Of a stretch of 64,000 nt of DNA, positions 22,910-35,289 are shown piece by piece (within the stretch, counting starts at the first letter, position 1; each line of letters opens with the position of its first letter). The stretch spans positions 25,735,001-25,799,000 of the forward strand of contig PUFA01000003.1 of the NCBI GenBank assembly GCA_003508835.1. Direction: 5' to 3'. Below the pieces are notes generated by a model that was not told where the DNA came from, did not search any database, and saw nothing but the letters and a program-made list of their open reading frames with translations. This DNA comes from Eonycteris spelaea. Its lineage: Eukaryota; Chordata; Mammalia; Chiroptera; Pteropodidae. The position numbers and the translations under genes were made by a program.

Positions 22910-25460
22910 GAATGAGATAATTTCTTATTTCATGATCTGAAAAGTTCTAGAAATGAGCATACCTCTGGGTCCTGGGGAGCCATAGCCGCTTACTTTTAGA
23001 GGAGCAGGGGATCTCCAGAAGGGGTAAAACCTGCCTGTGGACCTTCTCACCAGTGACAGGGAAGTGCAACTTCAGGTACGAGCATCTGAAAGAGTCTTGG
23101 TGATCAGCTTAGTGTGCAAGGTTTTCAAGTCCAAAATAAAGTAACTATTATCTTCAGAAAGGGCAGATGCCAGCAAAGAGGTCTGTGGGGCAGCATTTCT
23201 GCAGAGGTCGGGGAGGCAGAGAACAACTGAGGACTTTGTGGATAAGAGGGGGGGTCTGGAGGGAAATTACACAGCTGGATGTCAAGTTCAGAGTGTTTCT
23301 ATATCATGCTGCTTAGGAGATTCCGAGGGTGACCCTGAACCTCAGGAGCAGCTGGGATAGAAGACTGTGATGGGAAGAGGAGCAAGGTGTTATAAACCAG
23401 GACTGTCAAGGAAGCCACATGTAATGTACTGGTTGTCATCTTAGAGAATTTGAGGGCAGGGGTGGCAGCTGTGCTGAGAACCAGGCTATATCATATCCAG
23501 GTTGATTCCAGCAATAATTCTGTGCCTACCAGAAGACAGAATTTGTATCTATTTCCTTTATTACCTGAAGAGGGAGAGAAAAGTGGGAAAATATACCCTG
23601 TACAATTTCCCATCTCAACAGACAGCTTTTAAAAATGCAACAGCTTTACCTGTAAGAACAACACTCATTTCAGGAAACTATCTTTCTTTGTGTGTCAGAT
23701 ATATCAGACACATTCTTAACACTGTGTGTTATAAGAGAGGATTCTATTTTAAACACACACAGAGGAGCTGACTATATAAGGGAACCCTATGGTGAGACCA
23801 TTTGTAAAGCAAATAATCACTCCCTGAATAAATCTGTCTCTAAATCTGGATTTTCATATTTTATATCAGATTTGCCTGAACGAAGTTCTCTCCACAAATT
23901 TATCTCCTGTTCAAATTAAGATGAATCTGTACCCATGTAACCTTTAGAATATCACTTCTATAATAAGTCACCAAATGCATAAGTTATAACAGTCCAACTC
24001 CATCCGCAGCTTTAGCTCATTTTCTTGCCATTTACCCATACTTCAGAAAATGTAGAACTCTTTTTGGACAGAGGTGTGTTCTGGTGTGTTTTGTTTATTT
24101 ATTTGTTCATTTTTGTTTTTGTAAACCTTAAGGCTTAATCAGCAGAAGAAGGAAACAAATGGCAAGGATACAGGTGGCTGACAAGTTTGAGACGAGAGAC
24201 TGCAGGGCACCTCGTGCCGGCTCTTTAAAGTAGAATCATGCTTGTATACCTCAGCAGCAGACTGGACAGAGGCTCTGTTGAAACAAATGCTAAGTAGTTT
24301 TAATTTGTGGCAAGGAAATGTTATTCGGAAAGGTAAAGTTCTTAGTGCTCTGCAATATTTTTACACTGTGGTTTAGGCTCAGAGTGCTGGAGAAAGTGCT
24401 TTGAGATCACAAATCTAGTCACGTTATTAGTAATTCATTCGCTTTAGCACATCAGGGAGATAATGCATTCTCTGGCCCTGTGGTCCGGGTGGTCAGCTCT
24501 GCCAGCAATGATTTGGAAGGGCTCCTGAGTCGAGAGCCACGTGGTCTGCTGTTGGGTGGCGAGGAGCCCACCCTTCTGCTACAGCTGCTGGAGGAGCTGG
24601 GATGGAGGCTTCTCCCTCTGTTCGGTCAAAGCCAGCTTCCAGGTTTAGGTGACGTACGTGTCTGGTGCAGCCTGGACCCGCTGAATGCATGTGGGGAAGC
24701 TCTCTGGTACACAGGGAGCCCTTCTTAGTGCAACATACATTTTCATTTTCAACATAAGACCTGACTGAGCTCAATCTTAACTCTATCTAAGGTGATATTC
24801 ATGATGTCACCTGGTTTCGCAGGCACATGGTATCAGGGCCATCAGGTTGGGTGGGGCACAAGAGTCATATTTTAAAATCAAAAGTGGATTCCTCGGCATG
24901 TTCAGCATATTCTGTGCCAGGTTGTGAAAATGAGCTTTCTAAGATGGGAGGCGAATTATGCTGAGTAAACTGACATGAATCTTACTGATTAGTCTAAGTC
25001 AGACTAGTTGGGTGATCTGTCGGTCATCAACATTTACCCAATGTCCCTTCGAATGTCAGTGGTCATGGAGGAGAGCAATACTGTAATGTCCCTATTTTGT
25101 ACACACAGATATCCAACGAATACTTTTAATTGATTCATCTTTACTCAAATCAGTGGTTGAAAAAAAAGAATCACCTACTAGTTCCTTGCAGAGAGGGATT
25201 GCATGAAACCTTCTCTCACCGTTGCTGTGTGTTTCTTTCAATTGGTTTGCTCCGGCCGGTGCTGAAATGAGCTTGCACTTTCCAGGACGCAGCAATTAAT
25301 GCTACAGAGAAGTAGCCAGAAAGTGTGCTTATGAGAAGAGAAATCGAATTTGGGATTAGCATTTGTACAGCATTTGCTAGGGGATGGCAGAGGCAGCTGG
25401 GGTTTTTTTTGTCCCATGGAGAAATCTGCTTTGCTCACATCATCGTAGCACTTCGATTCC
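22910..25460. other. Single-copy non-coding DNA, possibly with unrecognised old repeats
   Basis: I see no gene. The 22980-23450 part is GC-richer, with GGGGTCTGGAGGGAAATTA-like runs, and could be an old LTR I do not know. T-rich runs lie near 24090-24120. Confidence 0.3.
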
Positions 25461-25467
25461 AACATGC

Positions 25468-25495
25468 AAAAAAAAAAAAAAAAAAAAAAAAAAAA
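25468..25495. repeat. Poly(A)28 tract
   Basis: Twenty-eight consecutive A bases directly follow AACATGC. Upstream sequence matches no SINE, L1 3' end or known gene that would explain it as a retrotransposon tail. Confidence 0.95.
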
Positions 25496-25499
25496 GCCT

Positions 25500-25965
25500 T
25501 TCATACATTCCTTTCCATCAGTTCCCCTAATAGGCAAGTGAAAGCTGTGATGTCACCATCAAGATACCCTTTACATGGTTACTGATTCAGTAATGGATCA
25601 GTCAGGGACCAATGCTGTCACCCCTACTGAGGGGCAGGATTGAAATCACTCATAGTCCAATTTATAGTCAGAGGAGAGGAGGAAAGCGTCCAGAATCTTG
25701 ATATGTCAACTCAGGATTCGCTAGGAACGTGAATATAAGTCCAAGCCCTTCCCTAAGCCGTTCCTCCTCCCTGATGCCCCCATTCTGTGACATCTTACCT
25801 CACTAGTTGCTCTGTGCCCCCTCTCAGTGTTTACTTTAGTGGCATATTATCTGTAACGTTTTCATGAGCATTTGTCTTGACTCATTCAGTAGCGGGATAC
25901 AGCCTTAGACTGGATGAGCAGGTTTGTAAAGAGGTGACACTAGGCTGACAGCCAGTGATGGATGT
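25500..25965. other. Single-copy non-coding DNA
   Basis: No feature recognised. Confidence 0.35.
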
Positions 25966-25969
25966 CGCC

Positions 25970-26320
25970 AGTTGGGTGCCTTGAGAAACAGACTCTGGGA
26001 TGGAGATTAGCATGCACAGTGTTGATTAGGGAGTGCACTTGGGGTCTACACCCGTGGAAGGGAGAGGAAAAAAATAGCATTGGGCAGAGGGAGCGGCTGA
26101 GACAGATGCAGTATCAGTGACGCCTCCATGAGTCAGCCCCACAGGGAACTCTGTTGCTGAGATGTGGGGCAGACATTGATGCCTTCGCAATAATCAGTCA
26201 TTGCATGCGGGCTGCTCCAATAAGAAAACATGAGGCAGCTCTCAAGGGGACTGACAGCTGAGGGCTGTCTGCTGACAAACTGTCAGCACTAGGGGAGAAA
26301 GTCCTTCGTTTCTTAAGAGG
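25970..26320 (+). repeat. Ancient repeat, possible family B member (tentative)
   Basis: The opening GCCTTGAGAAACAGACTCTG, then GGATGGAGATTAGCATGCAC, weakly resembles the blocks at 2195 and 26950. The remainder is not recognised. Confidence 0.25.
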
Positions 26321-26339
26321 GACCTCAGTAGTGTGATGC

Positions 26340-26860
26340 AGCATCCACAACAATGGACACAAATGTATGGAGGAAGAGCATTCCAGGTAGAGAAAACAGC
26401 AAATACAAAAGCCTTATGGGAAGGAGGAATATAAATACATGAAAGAGAATGTGATAGAAGACAGGAAGTGGGTAGCTGGGCAGGAGCTTATGGGCCGTGA
26501 GTTTTGTATTTATTCTGGTAGCGATGGGAACCATTTGAGGTTTTAAGCAGGAGAGTAAATAGGATTGCTTTATACTTTTAAAAGTCACTCTGGCTGTCAG
26601 ATATAAGTGGGCTGTAGGACTAAGAGTGGAAGCAGGAAAAAGTAAGGTGGTTGGAGCAGGTAGGGTGAGATGATAGTAACTTGGATTAGGGCTAGGGCAA
26701 TGAAACTGATGAGAAACAGCCAAATTGGGGCTTTACCTTGTAAATACTTGTAAATAGAGCTCTTGGGTCTTGCTGATCGGTTGGACACAGGATGTAAGAT
26801 GATGCCTAATTTTGTAGCCTACCCAACTGGGGAGATGTTTGGAGCATCGTTTTCCACTGA
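26340..26860 (-). repeat. L2 LINE fragment (antisense)
   Basis: Antisense L2 landmarks: GGAAGAGCATTCCAGGTAGA, AGCAAATACAAAAGCCTTAT, GATGGGAACCATTTGAGGTT, TTAAGCAGGAGAGTAAATAG, AGTCACTCTGGCTGTC, and GATGATAGTAACTTGGATTA. One of the clearest L2 copies in the window. Confidence 0.88.
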
Positions 26861-26949
26861 AGAACAATGTGCGTATGTGTGCGTGGAAAATAGAGGGGCA
26901 AAGGAGAGTTAAGAATTGTCCTGGATATGGTAAGTTTGAGATTCTTGTC

Positions 26950-27380
26950 TTAATCTTGGTTCTCTAGAAGCAAATTCTGAGACAAGAGTTTGAGCGCAAT
27001 GATTTATTTGTAGATGAGCCAAGGAAACAAGGAGGAGGTGAGGAAGTGAGAGAGAGAGGAGAAAGAAGGCAGCCCATAGTGTATTTTATTAGGCAAGTTA
27101 CCAATGTATGTGCAACGGAAGCTTAATATCACTAGAGAATTCTGGAAAACAGCTCAGAGCATGCACTGCAGAGTGGTCCTACCTAAAGGGTAAGGGAGCT
27201 GGAAGACTTATCAACCACTCCTATTAGTGCTTCTGGGGTTATTAATTCCTTGGGACTTCTGGCCTGTGGTAAGCTTGAAGCTTGAGCAAAGTAGGCTCTG
27301 ACAGCTAGCGAAAGTCCTCAGGCAAAAAGAGGCAGCTGTTGGCAACCGCAAGTCAGGCTGGTGGGCACTGAAATAGTAAG
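26950..27380 (+). repeat. Ancient unclassified repeat, family B, copy 2 (tentative)
   Basis: The opening GTTCTCTAGAAGCAAATTCT, a GATTTATTTG motif and a purine-rich body parallel 2195-2520. I cannot name the family. Confidence 0.35.
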
Positions 27381-27389
27381 GGCTGAAGG

Positions 27390-28720
27390 GCTAATGGTGG
27401 AAAAAAGAGAGTCAGAGTCAAGGCCTAGTTAAACCATCAGATAACACAAGGAGAGGTGCTCATATCCAAGGGATTCAAGTACAAGGCCAATGTCATTACT
27501 CAGTCTAGAGCCACAAAGAAAAGACAAGCAGCCAATGAGGCCCGATCAGATCAGAGCGACACCCACTGACAGAGCTGACTGGCCCTGGCGCATCTTTAGA
27601 ATGCCCCAAGCCCATATTAATAGTGGATATCTCCAGTTCCAGAATCTCAGTGGATCGACTGGGATTAAGGGAGTCATGAAGGATGTCAGAGTTGCTTCTC
27701 TGGGTACCTTGCCTAAAGACTGATGTGGTACTTTTTCAGGGTTGTCTGTAGGCATGAGATTCTATGAGTCCCTCTTTGACAAATGCAGACATTGAGGTGC
27801 GAGAGGGATGAGGGTTTTTCTTAGACTCTAAAAGTTTGCTGGCTTCCCCGGTTAGAGAACATTGCACATGTAGAAGCTCATCTCAGTAATTTTTTTCATG
27901 AAGGGGACTCAAATATCTTATTGGTATTCATGAAAAAATGATTTTGCAAGATAATAAGCACCTCAAAACATCTGAAACCTGAAGGTTACATTATTCAGAA
28001 TTCTTCTTATATTACGCTTTAATTCTGTGTCATCTTTCTCTGACAGTCCAGTGCAAGTTCCCCAGGCAACACTAATTACTCCATTACCCAAATGAGATCC
28101 TAGTCAATTAGGACCTATTGTCACATGTAATCATCTATTTATTATAAACGGGCTTTCTTTTCTTCACTAAAACCACAGTAAATGCAATTGTTGGGTTTTT
28201 CCTATAAGAATAATTGAAAAATTCAACCTCTCATTGTTTCCTTTCCCAGCCCTGGGTCATCCCATGTTCTGGAATCGGTAATTATTTTCAAGGCACAGTG
28301 TCTTTCTTAACCAAAAAGGAGCAAAACGCTTACAATTTAAATGTAAAAAGCCTCCAATTTGGGATACAGTCCTCTAGTGACTCCATGACCCCTGGGTTAG
28401 CTGCTAGTTTCTTCTCAGCTCTTAGCAATCTCTACTTGTATCCTTTGTTTTTGTTTGGTTTAACTTTACTCTTGAAAAGTGTTTATGACCCTGTCCAAAT
28501 AGTCTCCATTTTGGTTCTGGTTAACTCCCAGTCAGAGGTTTCTAACCAGAAGCTCATGGAGCCCTAAGAATTCACAGGGCTAAGAATCTATAGATCAGTT
28601 TCAAGAATTCCATGGACCATTGGAAACTATACAAAATGTAATGTGGCTCTGCATTTAAGCTTTTCCAGGGTAAAGATCTTTCTACAGCTTCTCAAAGTGA
28701 TGCATGACAGGGAGCATTCC
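27390..28720. other. Mostly single-copy non-coding DNA
   Basis: No gene is supported. The block around 28500-28630 (CAGAAGCTCATGGAGCCCTA) may be a degraded DNA transposon, not called. Confidence 0.3.
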
Positions 28721-28727
28721 CCCGAGT

Positions 28728-29345
28728 TGCAGGGAGCTCAAACCCTGCCCCAAGACAGAGGATTCTTGACTGAGCCCAAGAAAGAATTTAAATGCACACC
28801 AGTGTCAGACAAAAGGCAAGTTTATTAGCGAAGGGGTAACATTCCACAGGCAGAGTGTGGTCTCCTCTCGGAGGCAGAGAGTGAGAGAGCCTGAGACTCA
28901 GAGGACGCAGCAGGAGAGACAATGAGAGGAACAGAGAAAAGACACTGAGAGGGACCCCTAGTGTTTGGGGAACTCAGTTTTACGTCATTCTTAGTTTCTA
29001 TGAATTCCAGTTTAAAGACTTCTTTACCCATTCTCCTTTGATGGTATGGGCATACAGTGTGAAAGTAAGAATATGTAGTGTAAAAGACCTGCTGGCAATT
29101 GCCAGCCTTGATCCGTAGGTTCCTCATGGTTTTAGCTGTAGGGAATGAATGATAGTGTTTCTTTTGTGCAGGGCTGACTTAGACACTCTGTTTTCTTGTT
29201 TCCCCTTCGCAGTGTGGGGAAACCAACCCAACAGAAATCTGCCTTTGTTCTGTAGCTTCCCTTGTGGTCTGGCCACAGGGCTGATCTGCAGTCTTGGAAT
29301 GTAGCTTGATGTAACTTTTAGTTTCGTTGCCTCCTCTCTATGTTA
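28728..29345 (-). mobile_element. ERV-type LTR (antisense), family not named
   Basis: It carries GACTGAGCCCAAGAAAGAAT, then AGGCAAGTTTATTAGCGAAG: the antisense polyadenylation and R-region pattern of ERV LTRs. It continues as GC-balanced LTR-like sequence to about 29345. No internal retroviral sequence is present. Confidence 0.6.
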
Positions 29346-30085
29346 AAGGGAATAATAGGCGACCTAAAACAGGCTGAACATCACTGTTTTTCCTATTGAT
29401 GTGTTTGAAAAGGTTTCATACAAATAATTTTCCTTTGTTCAGTTTTTTTTTTCTTTCTCTTAAAACTATCTCTTCAGGGTATCAGCCAAGCTACCCCTTT
29501 CATTAAATTATCCTCAAATATTTCCTTTTGCATTCATTCCTGATAGCTTACATTCATACTCCAAATGCATACAGGAGGTAGAAAATTATTCCTCGCCCTC
29601 TGATTCTTAAAATGGTAAATTTTTTTTTTCTGGAATTGACATTATTAAGATTTTGTCTCTGACTTCATTTTCTCATGTGACATTTCCTTCTGTTATTAAG
29701 TAAGCAACAAACCACAGTAGTCTCTCAGCTTGGTCACCAATAGACATCATAGATATTTTCAAATCATATAACAGTTGTTACAGATATTTTGAAATTAGTT
29801 CATATGTATTATTACTTTTAAAAGTCATGGTAGTTATTTAACGTGCTTCTACATCTTGTTATTTAAGCACACGTATGACTATATGACAAATTTGCTTCTT
29901 CATGTTTTGTTAATTGTATTTCAGTGTGTTTTTCTATATAATCCTATGCATTTTACTTTGTGCACTTAATGTTATCATGAGAAAGGATTCGTGATAAAAA
30001 AAGAAGAGATAAGAACTTTTAATATGAAGAATAGGCATTCCAGCAAGAATGTTATTAAAGAAAATTGTTGATATAGAAACATCCA
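29346..30085. other. AT-rich non-coding DNA
   Basis: Nothing recognised with confidence. Includes a T-rich run at about 29620. Confidence 0.3.
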
Positions 30086-30089
30086 AACC

Positions 30090-30735
30090 TGTAGAGAATT
30101 GTTATGAGTTTATTTGAGCCAAACTGATGACAATTTCCGGGAAGCAAAATCTCAATAGATTAAAAAAATGCTCTGGAGAATGGCAGTTTCGCAGCTTTTT
30201 TTACACATTCAAATCAAAGTAAGAGACATAAGGAGGGTTACAAGAAATCTGTCGGTAGTAGGTTAAGGGGATGGGAGAAAGCAAAGCAGAGAAATCTCTG
30301 GGATTGGATAAAAGACAAAGTGGAGAAGCATACGCTTCTTTCACATTGGTGGGTACTGGAGCATTGATGATTAACACAGCACAGAGGGTGGTCTCCAGGG
30401 GACGAGATAACCATGCGGTCTGTGCTTTGGTGATCTGGTGCTCTGGTGCCAGTGGTTCTGTCTTATAAGGGTAGGAAAAGAAAATGAGTCTGATATTCCA
30501 AAGGTATGTTATCCTAGATGCATGGGAACAATGGACAGGCTCCCTCAAGGTAAAGAGCGACCTTGGCTAAGGAAGCCGTAGGCATGGGACCTGATCGTGG
30601 GCCATGGCCTTGCCCAGTTAGGGATTGTGATCAGACCACTGCGTGGTTCCTTTTGGGCACTGGTTTTGTCAGGCCTGCCATATGGTCCCCCTGAGCTTGT
30701 CAGGTTTATTTTATAGCCCCCCTTTTCATTCGCCA
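30090..30735 (-). mobile_element. ERV-type LTR (antisense), family not named
   Basis: It opens TGTAGAGAATTGTTATGAGT, then TTATTTGAGCCAAACTGATG, the usual antisense LTR start with its ATTTATT-type poly(A) signal. It runs about 640 bases to a pyrimidine-rich end near CCCCCTTTTCATTCGCCA. Confidence 0.55.
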
Positions 30736-31540
30736 AATTAAAGAAATGAAAGAAGAAGAATTTTCCAGAAGGAAGGATTGAATTTCCAGAAGTATTTCCT
30801 CTCCACTGTAGCCTGCGTTTCTAATACCTCATGCTCATTTAATCCACACTACACTCCTATAGGGCAAGTCAATGCTGTTTGCCCATTTTTTTGATAATGA
30901 GACCAAACTCTGAGAGATACATGTAATGTGTGGGATTATAAAGTGCCTTTCCTCCTGGGAGGTTCTCTTGATTGTTAAAATAAAAATGTTCCTTCTGCCT
31001 CTCTTCTGAGGACAGAGCAGAAAGATGTGAGCGAAGTGCAGAATGATATGGCGAATACATGAAAGAAGTTTGACAGTTGGGATAGTTAAATGTTGAAACA
31101 GGTTGTTTTAGGGACCCTATTTTATGGGAAACTGTATTGGGATCGTTTAAGATATTCACATTAGGGCAAGAGAATTGACTAAATAATCTCCCATAGATTT
31201 TTCTAAATCTTTGACTCTAAGTACATATTGTTTCTGTTGCTCCATCCATGATATACTGAACATGTGGGAGTCTATACCTGTGTTCGTATGTGTGTGGGTC
31301 TGGATGAACTTGAAAGCTCTTTTAAACTAGCATTTACAGCCACCTGGTATACAGTCTCTACGTATTTCCCCAGGAACATGTCTCTACATCACTCAATGTC
31401 AAACTTTTTATGTTTTAAAGCAGATTAACAAAATCTTGTACAAACTCTATAAGACAGATATCAATTTAACTATGAGTTAGCAATCTTTACTTACGGCAAA
31501 GGTGATCGATGAGAAGATGAAGGGTGGTTTGATAAACACC
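30736..31540. other. Single-copy non-coding DNA
   Basis: No feature recognised. Confidence 0.35.
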
Positions 31541-31544
31541 AAAC

Positions 31545-32488
31545 ATTTAAACGTTTTATATGGAAATAATGTCACACAAAAAGTTGCAAAAATAAAAAAC
31601 ATCACAGTAAATACTAGTATGTCATTTACTGTGATTCACCTGTTGTAAACACTTTGCCTTATTTAGTTTATCATTTGCTTCACCTTTCTACACACCCTGT
31701 TCGCCACCTCCCCACTTTTATTCTGAAGGATTTGAGGACAAGTTGCACATGTCATGGCTCTTTATCCACAAATACTTCAGTGTATATGCCTAAGGGTGGG
31801 GTAATTCTATTAAGTAATCGCAGTACGGTTATCAGCTTAATAAATTGACACTGATCCAGGACTCTACCATCCTTGCTCCAGGTTTGACAGAATACCTAAC
31901 TAACAATGTCCTTTATGACATTTACGTCCTCTACTGTAGGGTCCAGTCTAGGGCCAGTTTCTGCATTTGGTTTTTATGCCTCCTCAGCTTCCTTCAGTTT
32001 AGAGCATTTTCATTTCTCTGTCGTTTACGCCATTAGCATTTTAAAATATATAGTTCCCCCTCTGCCTTTGTTGTTGTTGTTGTTGTTGTTGTTGTTATTG
32101 TTTTAAATAAGACTTCCCTCATTGTGAATTTGTTGTATATTTCTTTGGAACTGGATTGAGGTCAGCTTCACTTCCTTGGCCAGAACACTGTTCAGATGAT
32201 GTTGGATCCTTCTCAGAGCATTGTATCTGGACATACTGGATGCCCATCTGTTTTTCCTTAGTGATGTTAATTTTGATCACTGAGTCTAGGTGTTGCCTGA
32301 TGTTTCCACTGTGTAATAACTACTTACTTCCTCCTTTGTTACTAAGACACCTTCTCTGGGGAGACACTTTAAGACTATACAAGTACTCTGCTCCTCATCA
32401 AAACGTCCCCCTAGATTTAGCTCAGCATTCATTTGTAATTCGTGCCTGTTTCTGTCTTCAGTCAGACGTTTGCAAAATGATGAATTTT
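31545..32488 (-). mobile_element. L1ME/L1MC-type 3' UTR, antisense, part 1 of 3
   Basis: Landmarks: AAAAGTTGCAAAAATAAAAA, GAGGACAAGTTGCACATGTC, AATACTTCAGTGTATATGCC, GTGATGTTAATTTTGATCAC, CTTCTCTGGGGAGACACTTT, and TGCTCCTCATCAAAACG. The consensus continues at about 33096 and 35165 after two interruptions. Confidence 0.85.
32068..32096. repeat. (TTG)n microsatellite within the L1
   Basis: About ten TTG units inside the antisense L1 3' UTR. Confidence 0.93.
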
Positions 32489-32491
32489 GGA

Positions 32492-32935
32492 TGTGTGAGG
32501 GGAAGCAAACTTTCCTCTCTCCTCCAGGTTCTTCTGGCTGGTCTAATAATCAAGTAGACATGAGGCAGATTAGCAAGAGAAAATAACTAAAGTTAATACA
32601 TACATATGTATGGGAACCTCACATACATGAGAGAGTCAGAGAGGTTCACAGATAGAAAGGGAACATGGGTATACAAGACATCCTGAGCTGGGAATGAGTA
32701 AGGTGCCTTGTGGGCTTCAAAGCATCATTTCAGGATGATGAGAAGAGCAGATGCTTAATAAATAGAAGCCTGTCCTGCCCTGTTGATAGGTCAAAAGAAG
32801 TTATCTCTGATAATCTCTTATGGGCACGGCCCCTAATTCAAATTCTTCTAGATAGTTAAAGAGACAGGCAGAGGTACATTTGGGGTGGCTGGCTCTGAAC
32901 CACCACAGAAACCATGTTCAACGCTAACGCTCCCT
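32492..32935 (-). mobile_element. ERV-type LTR (antisense) inserted in the L1
   Basis: It starts TGTGAGGGGAAGCAAAC and includes TAATCAAGTAGACATGAGGC, AGATTAGCAAGAGAAAATAA, and GAGAGTCAGAGAGGTTCACA. These are typical antisense ERV1 LTR features. L1 sequence resumes near GCTCCCTCCACATTTATC. Exact right end and target duplication were not resolved. Confidence 0.7.
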
Positions 32936-32956
32936 CCACATTTATCAGTTATTGAT

Positions 32957-33095
32957 CTTTGTCTGTCTGTCCATCCATCCATCCATTTGTCCGTCTATCT
33001 GTCTGTCTGCCTGTGTCTGTCTATCTGTCTATCTATCTATCTATTGATCTATTTATCTATCTATTGATCTATCATCTATCTATCATCTATCATTA
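32957..33095. repeat. (TCTG)n/(TCCA)n/(TCTA)n compound microsatellite
   Basis: About 140 bases of imperfect tetranucleotide units, changing from TCTG and TCCA to TCTA and TGATCTA. It follows the L1 piece that resumes after the LTR. Confidence 0.92.
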
Positions 33096-33265
33096 ACTGT
33101 ATGGATTCATGAATTCCTATTTTTTCAATGGTTTATAAATCTTATTGTGCTTAATCATTTTTGGCTCAGATTAAGCTGGCTCCAGTGTCCCTATGATATG
33201 CCTATCACCGTTTAGAGCATTTCCTTAGTTTCTGGCCTAAAGAAATGTTACAGGCAGAACCATTC
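33096..33265 (-). mobile_element. L1ME/L1MC-type 3' UTR, antisense, part 2 of 3
   Basis: GGATTCATGAATTCCTATTT, TTAAGCTGGCTCCAGTGTCC, GAGCATTTCCTTAGTTTCTG, and AGAAATGTTACAGGC follow on from part 1. The match stops at about 33260. Confidence 0.8.
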
Positions 33266-35160
33266 TTAGACCCCTGGCAAGCTCAGGGCCAGTGCCTTAG
33301 GCAGCCGTATGCTTTAAGACCACCTTCCTTGAACTAAGTCCTCCTGTGGCTCCTGGGACCCGCTAGAGCCACAGTGTTACTTGGGTGGGGCACCCTGGCT
33401 TATTTCTCCCCTTTGATGTACTTTCCTGACCTTGATCTGCCCTCTTCTTATTTCCTTCATGGAAACACTCAAGGCTGGGCCACCGGCATGGTGCTGACAT
33501 GCTGATTTGGGATATCTCTCACTCATTTGGACACAGGATGAGTTCAGTGGTGTGGGCTGCCTACTGTCCACTGCAGGCCCTTGGACTTAAGCCCCCTGTG
33601 TGGGCCTGGGTGTCAGCTCCCATCTACCTATGGTCTGATCTATAGCACATTGCTCTTGCCTCCCCCTGCTGAGAGTTGTTGAGACCTTGCTCTGCATTCA
33701 GTGTTAGGTGAAGTGCAAGGTCTAAGGGGACAGTCCTTATAAGACTGCTCTCGCTTGTGGCACAAATTGCAAGTTTGAAGAGCTTCCCTCAGGTTTGATC
33801 ATTCATTGGGACTCACAGAATTCACTGAAAACTATTATATCCATCGTTACAGTTTACTACAGGGGAAGGATCCAAATCAAAGTAATGAAGGGAAGAGGCA
33901 GGGGTTCAAATGCAGAGCTCTGGTTCTCACCCTGTGCAGTTGTGGACAGCAGAACCTCCCCCTAGCCATGAGGTGGGATAACATGTATATGGAGATTACC
34001 AACCAGGGAAGCACACCTGGGCCTTTGGTGTCCAGAATTTTTATTGGGGCACAATCACATACTGCCCACATGAGTGACCTTCCATCTCCAGTCCTTCCCA
34101 GAGGTTGGGCTAATATCTTTACTCTCTAGTTCCTCTAAAGGTCAGAACTGATGTGGTGTGGCCTAAAGCCCCCATCATAAATCACACTGTCAGACTGTCT
34201 GGTGGCCCAGGCTCCCAGGCAAACAAAGACACTCCCATCAAGCAGGACATTCTAGAGGCCAAGAGGTCATTTCTCAATAGGCAGGATAAAGGGTAGATCT
34301 CTCTTTGGGTAAGTTAATTTTTCACTACACACTCCGCAATGCCAATAAGCCTTTTTAGTCTATGTTACTTCTTGCCTTCCAGGTGAGTCTGAAGTCGTGC
34401 TGAGGTGGGCTAAACATTTCTTGCATAAATGGTACAGTTCTTCTCACTCCACCCATGAGCCCCTCACGTATCCTCCTTTCTGTTGGTGGTATGTGCAAAG
34501 CAGGGGTGTTGTCAACATTGGAAGAGAGTGAATTCCAGGAATGCAGTGATGAAGGATTTAAGGAGTTCAAGACAAAATGGTTGGAAGACATGCTATTCTA
34601 CATGAGGCTATAAAATTCAGAATAAGAAATTTAACATGGTCCAGAAAACAAATAATAGTTTATATTTTCCTGCACACTTTCCTGAATTGTGAATATCAAT
34701 GACAAAGCACAGTAGCAACCATTGATTGAGTCATTGGAAGTCAGCATTCATGGATGAAGCAGCATCCTGAGTGAATTGTATGAGGGAACTATAGAGGCAA
34801 GAAAATCTACATTGTTTCAGGAAGAACAGGTCCTGAAAAGCCGTGGCATTATGAGTAATAAGAGTTAACTACCTTTTATCTCATGGTGAGAGGTATGGAT
34901 TTAGCTAGCCAAGGACAGTACTTTTGACAATAAAGAACAGGAGGTGATGCTGCCTGGACACTCAGAAGGATCTTCGTGTGTATTATTTGGATAATCAACA
35001 CATGTAACAAACTCTCCTCCATCAGTTAGTCTGAATGTTTATTGATAATTCCTATACCTTACATGTCGCATGAATTTTGTAAGAGATTTTCTAATGAAAA
35101 TTTGTATAAAGACAGAGAGCTTGTAGAAGTGATTTGCCTAGTGTCTCACATACGTAGGGA
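33266..35160. mobile_element. 1.9 kb insertion splitting the L1, probably LTR-derived
   Basis: L1 similarity is absent here but resumes at about 35165. An LTR-like block is recognised at 33675-34330. The parts before and after it are not identified and could be the same element or further insertions. Confidence 0.5.
33675..34330 (-). mobile_element. ERVL-type LTR (MER21-like, tentative)
   Basis: GGGACTCACAGAATTCACTG, CAGTTTACTACAGGGGAAGG, CCTTTGGTGTCCAGAATTTT, and TATTGGGGCACAATCACA resemble an old ERVL LTR seen in antisense. Family assignment is from memory and uncertain. Confidence 0.5.
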
Positions 35161-35164
35161 AAAC

Positions 35165-35285
35165 CTTGTTCCTGGTTCATCTTGTACCTACCCTGCTCCA
35201 GCCCTGGAATTATTTTTTCCTCCATGGAGCCTGCTTCATGGTATCAGAGACCAGGATCTGGGTACTAGTTAGGTGAGCTCAACAA
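35165..35285 (-). mobile_element. L1ME/L1MC-type 3' UTR, antisense, part 3 of 3
   Basis: GGTTCATCTTGTACCTACCC, TGCTCCAGCCCTGGAATTAT, and GAGACCAGGATCTGGGTACT continue the consensus directly from the end of part 2. Confidence 0.8.
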
Positions 35286-35289
35286 ATAA

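Noticed and set aside
31906..32106. Frame ending in a run of leucines
   Set aside because: The leucine run is the translation of the TTG microsatellite inside an antisense L1.
32957..33095. Tetranucleotide array considered as a CRISPR-like or satellite array
   Set aside because: Units are 4 bases and imperfect with no spacers; it is an ordinary compound microsatellite.
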